64,000 nucleotides of DNA, taken from contig NZ_LMUS01000006.1 in NCBI RefSeq assembly GCF_009765835.1, positions 1,508,438 through 1,572,437 of the forward strand, in the 5' to 3' direction. The first letter of the stretch is position 1, and every line of letters starts with the position of its first letter. This document shows positions 9,698 to 17,820 of this stretch, one piece after another. The notes beneath the pieces were generated by a model, which was not told where the DNA came from, did no database searches, and worked only from the letters and a program-made list of their open reading frames with translations. A program made the translations under genes and the position numbers. Source of the stretch: Granulicella sp. L56 (GTDB lineage: Bacteria > Acidobacteriota > Terriglobia > Terriglobales > Acidobacteriaceae).

Positions 9698-12094
9698 GTG
9701 GCGACTCTACAGACGACGCTCTCTGACCTTGATCCACAATTTCCTACTGCCGATGTTGCTCCGCAGATGCAGGTTCGCAAGCGCAGCGGCGCGCTGGAAC
9801 CGGTAGATGTTAACAAGATTGTCCGCGCGGTGGAGAGGTGCTGCCATGGTCTGCCCCATGTCGACCCGATCCGTGTGGCCAGCAAAACCATCGGCGGATT
9901 GTTCGATGGCGCATCAACCCGCGAGCTAGATTCCATCTCAATTCAGACCGCAGCGGCCCTGATTGCAGAGGAGCCGGAGTACTCGAAGTTGGCAGCACGC
10001 CTGCTGCTGGCGACGATCTCGAAGGAAGTAAGCGGGCAGAATATCTATTCGTTCTCGCAATCGATTGAGGTCGGCCATCGAGAGGGCATCATCTCGATGG
10101 ACACCGCTGAGTTTGTCGGCGCAAATGTGCGCAAGCTGAACAGCGCCATCGACGACCGCTTCTCCGACCGCTTCGAATACTTCGGTCTGCGAACGGTGTA
10201 TGACCGCTATCTATTGCGCCATCCCATCACGCGGCAAGTGATCGAAACGCCACAGCATTTCTTTATGCGAGTTTCGGCAGGCTTATCGGTGCGAGTGAAC
10301 GAAGCCATCGAGTTCTACAAGCTGTTGGCCTCGCACGATTACATGCCGAGCTCGCCGACATTGTTCAACAGCGGAACCAAGCACTCGCAGATGTCGTCCT
10401 GCTATCTGCTGGACTCTCCGGCCGATTCGCTCGATTCGATCTACGACACTTATAAACAAGTCGCATTGCTATCGAAGTTTTCAGGCGGTATCGGATTGGC
10501 ATTTCATCGCGTTCGAGCAGAGGGTTCGCTGATTCGCGCGACCAATGGAATCTCGAATGGCATCGTGCCCTGGCTGCGCACGCTGGATTCATCGGTCGCG
10601 GCGGTAAACCAGGGAGGCAAACGGAAGGGAGCGTGCTGCGTCTATCTCGAACCATGGCACGCAGACGTTGAATCTTTCCTAGAGATGCGCGACAACACCG
10701 GCGACGCCGCTCGACGGGCATACAACCTGAACCTGGCGAACTGGATTCCAGATCTGTTCATGCGCCGCTCGGACGAGGATGGCATGTGGTCGCTGTTCGA
10801 TCCAAAGGATGTTCCGCACCTGACCGACCTCTACGGCGAAGACTTCGACAAAGCCTATGTGGAAGCTGAGGAAAAACAGCTCTACCGCCGACAGGTGAAA
10901 GCACGCGATCTCTATGCGCGCATGATGCGCACGCTCGCAGAGACCGGTAACGGATGGATGGTCTTCAAGGATGCCTGCAACATCAAGAACAATCAGACGG
11001 GCGCTGCAGGGAATGTTGTTCACCTCTCAAACCTCTGCACGGAGATTACAGAGGTTACCTCCTCAGCAGAGACGGCGGTGTGCAACCTTGGTTCCGTCAA
11101 TCTTTCACGTCATCTCACCGATGGCGTGTTTGACTTTGCGAAGCTGGCCGCAACGGTGCGCCACGCAGTGCCGATGCTCGACCGCGTCATCGACATCAAC
11201 TACTATCCCGTACCCCAGGCAGCGGTGGCGAACAGCCGCTGGAGACCGGTTGGGCTGGGCGTCATGGGGTTGCAGGATGTGTTCTTTCAGATGCGGATTC
11301 CATTTGATTCGCCCGAAGCGCGGATGCTTTCGGCAAAGATTCAGGAGGAGATTTACTTCCATGCATTGAGCGCATCGTGCGATCTGGCCGAGCAGCATGG
11401 CCCTCACGCTGCATTTCAGGAGACGCGGGCCGCAAAGGGCGAGTTTCAGTTTGAGCTGTGGGGCGCGACGCCGACAGACAAAGAACGATGGGAGTTGCTG
11501 CGCGAGCGAATGAAGACGGTAGGACTGCGCAACTCGCTGCTGATTGCGATTGCACCCACGGCGACCATTGCTTCCATCGTTGGCTGCTACGAATGCATTG
11601 AGCCGCAGATCTCAAACATCTTCAAGCGTGAGACGCTCTCGGGCGAGTTCATGCAGATCAACAAATATCTGGTGACGGAGTTGCAGGCGCTTGGATTGTG
11701 GTCAGAGGAAGTTCGCTCGCGAATCAAGATGGCCGAGGGTTCGATTCAGAAGATCGCGGAGATTCCCGAGGAGTTGAAGCTCATCTACCGCACGGTGTGG
11801 GAGATGCCGATGCGGTCGCTGATCGATATGGCAGCGGAGCGCGGAGCCTACATCGACCAGAGCCAGTCGCTGAATCTGTTTGCCGAGTCGCCGAACATTG
11901 GCCGGCTTAGCTCGATGTACATGTATGCGTGGAAGCGCGGCATCAAGACGACGTACTATCTGCGTTCGCGGCCGGCGACGAAGATTGCAAAGACTACGGT
12001 TGCCGTTGGCAATCGCGTGGACCTACAAGCAGCTGCGAGCGCGAATGTAAGCTGCTCGCTCGATAACCCCGAGTCCTGTGAGGCTTGCCAGTAA
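9698..12094 (+). CDS. nrdA: Ribonucleoside-diphosphate reductase, class I alpha subunit
   Basis: A 798-residue catalytic subunit reducing ribonucleoside diphosphates to deoxyribonucleotides. An ATP-cone allosteric domain starts at MQVRKRSG (about 24-110). The core has the substrate-site cysteine pair C235 (SSCYLL) and C462 (VCNLGSVNL), the radical cysteine C447 with E449 (NLCTEI), and a C-terminal CEAC redox pair two residues from the end. The frame is open back to a GTG at 9587, but that would begin right at the end of the riboswitch. I prefer the GTG at 9698, which has AGGA 9 bases upstream; ATG 9767 is the alternative. The beta subunit follows 15 bases later. Expression is probably repressed by cobalamin. 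Confidence 0.95.
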   Translation: MATLQTTLSDLDPQFPTADVAPQMQVRKRSGALEPVDVNKIVRAVERCCHGLPHVDPIRVASKTIGGLFDGASTRELDSISIQTAAALIAEEPEYSKLAARLLLATISKEVSGQNIYSFSQSIEVGHREGIISMDTAEFVGANVRKLNSAIDDRFSDRFEYFGLRTVYDRYLLRHPITRQVIETPQHFFMRVSAGLSVRVNEAIEFYKLLASHDYMPSSPTLFNSGTKHSQMSSCYLLDSPADSLDSIYDTYKQVALLSKFSGGIGLAFHRVRAEGSLIRATNGISNGIVPWLRTLDSSVAAVNQGGKRKGACCVYLEPWHADVESFLEMRDNTGDAARRAYNLNLANWIPDLFMRRSDEDGMWSLFDPKDVPHLTDLYGEDFDKAYVEAEEKQLYRRQVKARDLYARMMRTLAETGNGWMVFKDACNIKNNQTGAAGNVVHLSNLCTEITEVTSSAETAVCNLGSVNLSRHLTDGVFDFAKLAATVRHAVPMLDRVIDINYYPVPQAAVANSRWRPVGLGVMGLQDVFFQMRIPFDSPEARMLSAKIQEEIYFHALSASCDLAEQHGPHAAFQETRAAKGEFQFELWGATPTDKERWELLRERMKTVGLRNSLLIAIAPTATIASIVGCYECIEPQISNIFKRETLSGEFMQINKYLVTELQALGLWSEEVRSRIKMAEGSIQKIAEIPEELKLIYRTVWEMPMRSLIDMAAERGAYIDQSQSLNLFAESPNIGRLSSMYMYAWKRGIKTTYYLRSRPATKIAKTTVAVGNRVDLQAAASANVSCSLDNPESCEACQ

Positions 12095-12109
12095 AGGCGG
12101 AAAATAACT

Positions 12110-13129
12110 ATGTCATCAAAAGCACCTAGCTCCATTCTCGATCCAGGCTTGTCTCTTACGCTGCGACCGATGCAGTATCCCGTGTTTTTCGAGATGTTCA
12201 AGGACGGAATTAAAAACACATGGACCGTGGAAGAGGTTGATTTCTCAACCGACCTCGTCGATCTGCGCTCGCGCCTTACGCCGGCCGAGATTCACCTGAT
12301 TCAACGGCTGGTCGCATTCTTTGCCACTGGCGATTCCATCGTCTCGAACAACCTCGTACTGAATCTCTATAAGCACATCAACTCGCCCGAGGCGAGGCTT
12401 TATTTATCTCGGCAGTTGTATGAAGAGGCCGTGCATGTACAGTTTTACTTAACGCTGCTTGATAACTATGTTCCCGATGTCGATGCGCGGGCCGCGGCGT
12501 TTGCGGCGGTGGAGAACATCCCCTCCATTACGAAGAAGGCGCAGTTTTGCATGCGCTGGATGGATTCGATCCAGAGGATCGATGAGCTGCGCACACCGGA
12601 AGAGCAGAAGCAATTTGTTCTGAACCTGATCTGCTTTGCCGGATGCATTGAGGGATTGTTCTTCTTCGCGGCGTTTGCGTATGTATATTTTTTGCGCTCG
12701 CGTGGACTGCTAAATGGGTTGGCTTCGGGAACAAACTGGGTATTTCGCGACGAGAGTTGTCATCTGGAGTTTGCGTTTGAGGTGGTGAATGTAGTGCGCA
12801 CGCAGCATCCCGAATTGTTCGATGCGGCGCTCGAAGCGGACGTGGTCGAGATGATGAAGGACGCGGTGGAGTGCGAGCTGCAGTTCGCGGAGGATCTCCT
12901 CTCCGGCGGCGTTGCAGGTTTGTCTGTACGCGAGATGCGGCAGTATCTGGAGTACGTGGCGGATTCGCGCGTGGTTCGGCTGGGGATGAAGCCGATCTTC
13001 GGCTCAAAGAATCCGTTTGCGTTTATGGAGCTACAAGACGTGCAGGAACTGGCGAACTTCTTCGAACGACGAGTCTCTGCCTATCAGGTTGCGGTGCCTG
13101 GCGAAGTCGCTTTTCACGACGATTTTTAG
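12110..13129 (+). CDS. nrdB: Ribonucleoside-diphosphate reductase, class I beta subunit
   Basis: A 339-residue ferritin-like radical-generating subunit that partners NrdA. The metal ligands are present: D75, E106 and H109 (YEEAVH), and the later RDESCHLEF block supplying Glu and His. Tyr113 sits four residues after His109, as in E. coli R2 (H118/Y122), so a tyrosyl-radical class I enzyme is likely rather than the Phe-substituted class Ic. It is cotranscribed with nrdA behind the cobalamin riboswitch. Transcription ends at a strong hairpin just past the stop codon. No nrdI or nrdH-like gene is adjacent. Confidence 0.95.
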   Translation: MSSKAPSSILDPGLSLTLRPMQYPVFFEMFKDGIKNTWTVEEVDFSTDLVDLRSRLTPAEIHLIQRLVAFFATGDSIVSNNLVLNLYKHINSPEARLYLSRQLYEEAVHVQFYLTLLDNYVPDVDARAAAFAAVENIPSITKKAQFCMRWMDSIQRIDELRTPEEQKQFVLNLICFAGCIEGLFFFAAFAYVYFLRSRGLLNGLASGTNWVFRDESCHLEFAFEVVNVVRTQHPELFDAALEADVVEMMKDAVECELQFAEDLLSGGVAGLSVREMRQYLEYVADSRVVRLGMKPIFGSKNPFAFMELQDVQELANFFERRVSAYQVAVPGEVAFHDDF

Positions 13130-13135
13130 CCGAAG

Positions 13136-13173
13136 GCCGACACCGTCTATCTTTGGATAGCGGTGTCGGCTTT
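13136..13173. terminator. Bidirectional terminator between nrdB and efflux operon
   Basis: A perfect 10-bp stem, GCCGACACCG (13136-13145) with CGGTGTCGGC (13161-13170), is extended inside by CTATC/GATAG around a TTTG loop, then TTT. It lies 6 bases past the nrdB stop. It covers the final codons and stop of the convergent outer-membrane-factor gene, so it can end both transcripts. Confidence 0.8.
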
Positions 13174-14673
13174 GCTGGGTGTAGCGGTGACCTGGGACGG
13201 GGTTGGAAGCTGCGTCCTGTCCCATCCTCCGCCGAGCGCCTGGACCAATTGAACCGATGAAGTCATGCTCTGGATTTGAAGCGTAGTCAGCGTGCGCTGA
13301 TTGGTGAGCAGCGTGGTCTGCGCGGTGACGACATCGACATAGGGATCGATACCGGTTTTATATCGTTCAGTTTCCAGATCAACAAATCGCTGCGACGATT
13401 GCACAGCTTCCTGCTGCTTGAGGATTTGCTGAGACAGGATGCGAACTGAGGCGAGGTAATCCTCCACTTGCTGAAAGGCTGTGAGAACCGTCTCTCGATA
13501 GGTCGCAACACTGGCATTGTAAGTTGCCCTGTATTGCTGCGCTCCAGCACTGCGGAGGCCCACATCAAGAATGGTCTCCGAGAGCGATGGGCCAATCGAC
13601 CAGAAGCGGCTGGGCCAATCGAAGAGAGGTCCAAGCGAGGAGCTGTTGAATCCTCCAGAGGCACTAAGGGTCAGGTCTGGATAAAAAGCAGCATAGGCTA
13701 TATCGATCTCCGCGTTGGCAACAGCCATGGCGCGCTCAGAAGCAGCAATATCCGGACGGCGTTCAAGGAGCTGCGAAGGCACACCAATGGGAATCGCTGG
13801 TGGCGTGGCATTCAGCGGCTTGACCGGGATGGAGAAAGTCGAAGGATTGGTCCCGATAAGTACCGCAATGGCATGTTCGTACTGCGCACGGGCGACGCCG
13901 AGATTCATTGCATCGGATTCAGCACTTTGCAGAGTGTTCTGTGCTTCGACGACAGAGATTTGATCGTCTACACCGGTCTCGTAGCGAGCACGGGCAAGAT
14001 CGAGCGCTTTTTTGTCGGCCTCGATCGTGGAGGTGTACAGAGCCTGCAAAGCATCCTGGCCCCGCAGCTCGAAGAAGAACTCGGCGAGGTCCGCCTGTTC
14101 GGTGAGGCGCTCATTTTCAAGATCGGCTGCGCTGATCTGCGCCTGAAATTGAGCCTCGCTGATGGTGTCGCGAATCTTGCCCCAGAGGTCGGGCTCCCAG
14201 GAGACATCGAGCGGCATGGAGATAAGCGAGCTTTGCGCCCCGGCACTGGTGCCGCCGGTTCCAGTAGAATTTTTCAGATTGGCCGAGGAGCGAGAACGCG
14301 TGTACGCAGGACCAATCGAAGCCGTGGGAAAGAGCTGCGACCGTGCCTCGCGAACCATCGCGCGCGCAGCCATGAAATTCTGAAAATATTCTTTAAGGTT
14401 CTGATTGTTAATGTTGACTTGATCTTCGAGCGCATTCAACTCGGGGTCGCTGTAGATCTCCCACCATTTGCCATGAAGCATGGCGTCCTGGGGCTGTGCG
14501 ACCTTCCAGCCATCGGCATCCTTGAACTGCGTGGGCGATTCTTTGTACGAGATCGGCGGAGCCTGGGCTGTCGCCGGAGGCGTGTGATATTTGGGGCCAA
14601 CCCGACAGCCGGTAAGAAGCACAGCCGCTGCGATGGCGGGGTAGATGGCGGCTTTGAAGCGAAGTGTAGTCAT
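13147..14673 (-). CDS. Outer-membrane efflux lipoprotein, NodT/OprM family
   Basis: A 508-residue TolC-type outer-membrane channel. It has a lipoprotein signal with lipobox LLTGC (Cys23), the family N-terminal motif GCRVGPKYHTPP, two repeats of the coiled-coil efflux-protein domain, and the family segment ERRPDIAASERAMA. It should form the trimeric exit duct for the two RND pumps encoded just upstream in the same operon (gap 24 bases). Its last seven codons form half of a terminator hairpin shared with the convergent nrdB transcript. Assignment to the family is firm; the drug or metabolite exported is unknown. Confidence 0.93.
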   Translation of the reverse strand: MTTLRFKAAIYPAIAAAVLLTGCRVGPKYHTPPATAQAPPISYKESPTQFKDADGWKVAQPQDAMLHGKWWEIYSDPELNALEDQVNINNQNLKEYFQNFMAARAMVREARSQLFPTASIGPAYTRSRSSANLKNSTGTGGTSAGAQSSLISMPLDVSWEPDLWGKIRDTISEAQFQAQISAADLENERLTEQADLAEFFFELRGQDALQALYTSTIEADKKALDLARARYETGVDDQISVVEAQNTLQSAESDAMNLGVARAQYEHAIAVLIGTNPSTFSIPVKPLNATPPAIPIGVPSQLLERRPDIAASERAMAVANAEIDIAYAAFYPDLTLSASGGFNSSSLGPLFDWPSRFWSIGPSLSETILDVGLRSAGAQQYRATYNASVATYRETVLTAFQQVEDYLASVRILSQQILKQQEAVQSSQRFVDLETERYKTGIDPYVDVVTAQTTLLTNQRTLTTLQIQSMTSSVQLVQALGGGWDRTQLPTPSQVTATPSKADTAIQR

Positions 14674-14697
14674 AGTTTAAACCGTGATGGCTCGAAT

Positions 14698-17600
14698 TTA
14701 ATCTGTGGCGGGGGTTGGACCGACCGCAGGATGAAACGTGTCGTGCTTCTTCCTGCCCTGGATGCGAAGACGAAGGCGATCGAGGGTAAGGTAGACGACG
14801 GGAGTGGTGTAAAGAGTCAGGAGTTGGCTCACAAGGAGTCCTCCTACGATGGTGATGCCCAACGGGCGGCGGAGCTCAGAGCCCATGCCAGTTCCAAATG
14901 CAAGCGGAATGGCTCCAAACATTGCAGCCGTAGTGGTCATTAGAATGGGACGGAAGCGAAGCATGCAGGCTTCAAAGATCGCTTCTTCGGGGCTTATCCC
15001 CTGTTCGCGTTCGACCTGAAGCGCAAAGTCAATCATCATAATGGCATTCTTTTTAACGATGCCTATCAGCAGTACGATGCCGATGATTGAGATTACGTTC
15101 AGGTCCTCGTGGAAGAGGAGAAGCGCAAGCATGGCTCCGACGCTGGCAGACGGCAGCGTCGACAGAATCGTGATGGGATGTACCAAGCTCTCGTAAAGAA
15201 TACCGAGGACGATGTAGACGGCGAAGATAGCGGTCAGGATAAGGAGAGGCTCGGTACTGAGAGAATCCTGGTAAGCCTGCAGCGTGCCGGCGAAGAAGCC
15301 GTGGACGGTGGCCGGGATGCCCAACTGATCCTGCATCTGGTCGATAGCAAGTGTTGCATCGCTGAGCGAGACGCCTGGTGCGAGATTGAAGGAGATCGTA
15401 TCCGACGGAAAGAGCCCTGTGTGGTTAAGAGACAGGGGTATGGTGGTGGCTTGGTTTGTAGCCATCGTAGAGAGCGGAATATTGCCGGTTGCTGTCGGGT
15501 TGGTGCTTCCCCCTGGGCGAAGATAGATATTTGTAAGTCCTGCGGGGCTCTGCCAATACGGGGGTGCGACCTCAAGAACAACGTAGTACTGATTGAGTTG
15601 GGTGTAGATCACTGAGACTTCGGATTGACCGAAGGCACTATAGAGAGAGGAGTCGAGTGTCTGAGCAGTCTGTCCTAGTCTGGCCGCTTTAACTCGGTCG
15701 TAGTCCAGCAAGAGATCCAACCCGCCATTTTGTTGGTCGGTATTGACGTCCTGCAGGCCGGGGAGGTGCTTCATATGCGCCAGCACAATCGGACCCCATT
15801 TTGAGAGATCGGCAAGGTTGTCGGCCTGAAGCGTGTACTGATAAAGAGCGCTGCTGGATCGTCCGCCGATGCGAAGGTCTTGCGAGGCCTGAAGGAAAGT
15901 GGAGGCCCCGGTAAGCTTGTTCAACTTCGGGCGTAGGCGGTCAATCACCGCCTCGGCGCCAATCTTGCGAACGTTGAGTGGTTTCAACGTAACATAGACA
16001 AAACCCCCGTTGCCGCCACCTGTAAAGGCAATGACAGTCTGGACAGCTGGGTCTTTCACTACGACATCTTCCACCTGCTTCGTGGCAGCGTCCATCGCTG
16101 GAAAAGAAGCATCCTGTGGCCCTTGGATTCCACCTTGAATAGCGCCCGTATCCTGCTGGGGAAAGAAACCTTTGGGGATCTTTATAGCGATGGCGACATT
16201 CAGGAGAATCGTAAGGAAGAGAACCGTGAGCGTGAGGCCGGGGTTGTCGAGAACCCAGTGCAACGTACGGCGATAGAGGGAGAGTACCCACTCGAAGAAC
16301 CTCTCGTTCGCCATGTAAAGGCGGCCATGCTTTTCTTTGTGCTCATCTTTCAGGATGTAGGCGCACATCGTGGGCGTAGTTGTGAGAGAGATGACCATCG
16401 AAACCAGGATGGCAGTGGAAAGCGTGATAGCAAATTCGCGGAAGAGTCGGCCAACGATTCCGCCCATCAAAATCAGCGGAATGAATACCGCGATGAGCGA
16501 GAAGCTAATGGACATGACGGTGAAGCCGATCTCCTGCGCGCCTTTGAGAGTTGCAGCGAAGGAGCCCATACCGGCTTCCAGATGGCGAGTGATGTTCTCC
16601 ATGACGACGATAGCGTCGTCGACGACGAAGCCTGTAGAGATGGTAAGCGCCATCAGCGATAGGTTGTCGATGCTATAGCCGAAGAGATACATCACTGCCA
16701 GAGTGCCTATGAGAGAGACTGGCACGGCGACCGCCGGAATGAGCGTCGCCCGCGCATTCCGAAGAAAGATGAAGACAACAAAGATGACGAGGACAATGGA
16801 AAGAAGGAGCGTCCATTCAACGTCGTGAACCGAAGCCTTGATAGTGGTCGTGCGATCGAGCATGACAGTGACGTCGATTCCATTCGGAATCGAAGCCTTC
16901 ATGGAAGGAATCGCAGCGAGGATTCGGTTGTTGGTATCGATAATGTTGGCGCCAGGCTCGCGGTGGATGATGATGTTAATGGCGCGTTTGCCGTTGAGAT
17001 AGCCACCATTACGGATGTTCTGCACGGAGTCGATGACGTCCGCGACATCGGACAGATGAATGGCCGCCCCATTCTTGTAGCCAACGATCAGCGGCTGGTA
17101 GTCCACCGCTTTTGAAATCTGATCATTGGCAAGAATATCGGCGGTGGTGTTGCCGTCGGTAATCTGCCCCTTCGCCAAAGCGGAGTTCTGCAGGCTGAGT
17201 ACTGACTGGAGATTGGCCATGGTGAGGCCGTAGCTAGCGAGTTTGGTGGGGTTTACCTCAACACGAACGGATGGAAGCGCGCCTCCGCCCACGGCTACCT
17301 GTCCTACGCCCTCAATCTGCGAAAGTTTTTGTTGAAGAACTGTAGAGGCTTCGTCGTAGAGCTTGCCCGGATCGTAGATATCGGACGTCAACGTAAGGAT
17401 CATGATCGCAGCATCAGCCGGGTTGACCTTGCGATAGGTGGGATTTCCAGGGAGGTTAGCAGGAAGATAGGTGCGCGCTGCGTTGATAGCTGCCTGGACA
17501 TCGCGTGCCGCGCCATCGATATTGCGGCTCAAATCGAATTGGATCGTGATCTGAGTCGAACCGAGACTGCTCGAAGAGGTCATCTCAGTAACGCCAGCGA

Positions 17601-17820
17601 TATGGCCGAACTGCCGCTCGAGCGGTGTAGCCACAGAAGAGGCCATGATCTCGGCGCTGCCTCCAGGCAGACCTGCCTGAACCGAAATCGTAGGAAAGTC
17701 CACCTGCGGCAGAGGCGAGACCGGAAGTACGGTGAACGCAATCGCTCCGGCGATGGCGATAGCGATAGTAAGCAGCGTCGTCGCTACCGGCCTGTGGATG
17801 AAGGGCTCGGAGATGTTCAT
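14698..17820 (-). CDS. RND efflux permease, MdtC-like
   Basis: A 1040-residue inner-membrane proton-driven pump of the AcrB/MdtC (HAE1) family. It begins MNISEPFIHRPVATTLL and carries the TM4 proton-relay segment TGFVVDDAIVVMENI with the Asp pair, two large periplasmic loops, and the conserved GIVKKNAIMMIDFAL near the C-terminus. Its start overlaps the stop of the upstream RND gene by 4 bases. Two different RND genes in tandem, as in MdtBC of E. coli, imply a heterotrimeric pump. The operon order is adaptor, RND, RND, outer-membrane factor. Confidence 0.93.
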   Translation of the reverse strand: MNISEPFIHRPVATTLLTIAIAIAGAIAFTVLPVSPLPQVDFPTISVQAGLPGGSAEIMASSVATPLERQFGHIAGVTEMTSSSSLGSTQITIQFDLSRNIDGAARDVQAAINAARTYLPANLPGNPTYRKVNPADAAIMILTLTSDIYDPGKLYDEASTVLQQKLSQIEGVGQVAVGGGALPSVRVEVNPTKLASYGLTMANLQSVLSLQNSALAKGQITDGNTTADILANDQISKAVDYQPLIVGYKNGAAIHLSDVADVIDSVQNIRNGGYLNGKRAINIIIHREPGANIIDTNNRILAAIPSMKASIPNGIDVTVMLDRTTTIKASVHDVEWTLLLSIVLVIFVVFIFLRNARATLIPAVAVPVSLIGTLAVMYLFGYSIDNLSLMALTISTGFVVDDAIVVMENITRHLEAGMGSFAATLKGAQEIGFTVMSISFSLIAVFIPLILMGGIVGRLFREFAITLSTAILVSMVISLTTTPTMCAYILKDEHKEKHGRLYMANERFFEWVLSLYRRTLHWVLDNPGLTLTVLFLTILLNVAIAIKIPKGFFPQQDTGAIQGGIQGPQDASFPAMDAATKQVEDVVVKDPAVQTVIAFTGGGNGGFVYVTLKPLNVRKIGAEAVIDRLRPKLNKLTGASTFLQASQDLRIGGRSSSALYQYTLQADNLADLSKWGPIVLAHMKHLPGLQDVNTDQQNGGLDLLLDYDRVKAARLGQTAQTLDSSLYSAFGQSEVSVIYTQLNQYYVVLEVAPPYWQSPAGLTNIYLRPGGSTNPTATGNIPLSTMATNQATTIPLSLNHTGLFPSDTISFNLAPGVSLSDATLAIDQMQDQLGIPATVHGFFAGTLQAYQDSLSTEPLLILTAIFAVYIVLGILYESLVHPITILSTLPSASVGAMLALLLFHEDLNVISIIGIVLLIGIVKKNAIMMIDFALQVEREQGISPEEAIFEACMLRFRPILMTTTAAMFGAIPLAFGTGMGSELRRPLGITIVGGLLVSQLLTLYTTPVVYLTLDRLRLRIQGRKKHDTFHPAVGPTPATD

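Noticed and set aside
13468..14943. 491-codon plus-strand frame
   Set aside because: It is antisense to the outer-membrane factor and RND genes; its product has no family resemblance and reflects codon bias of the real strand.
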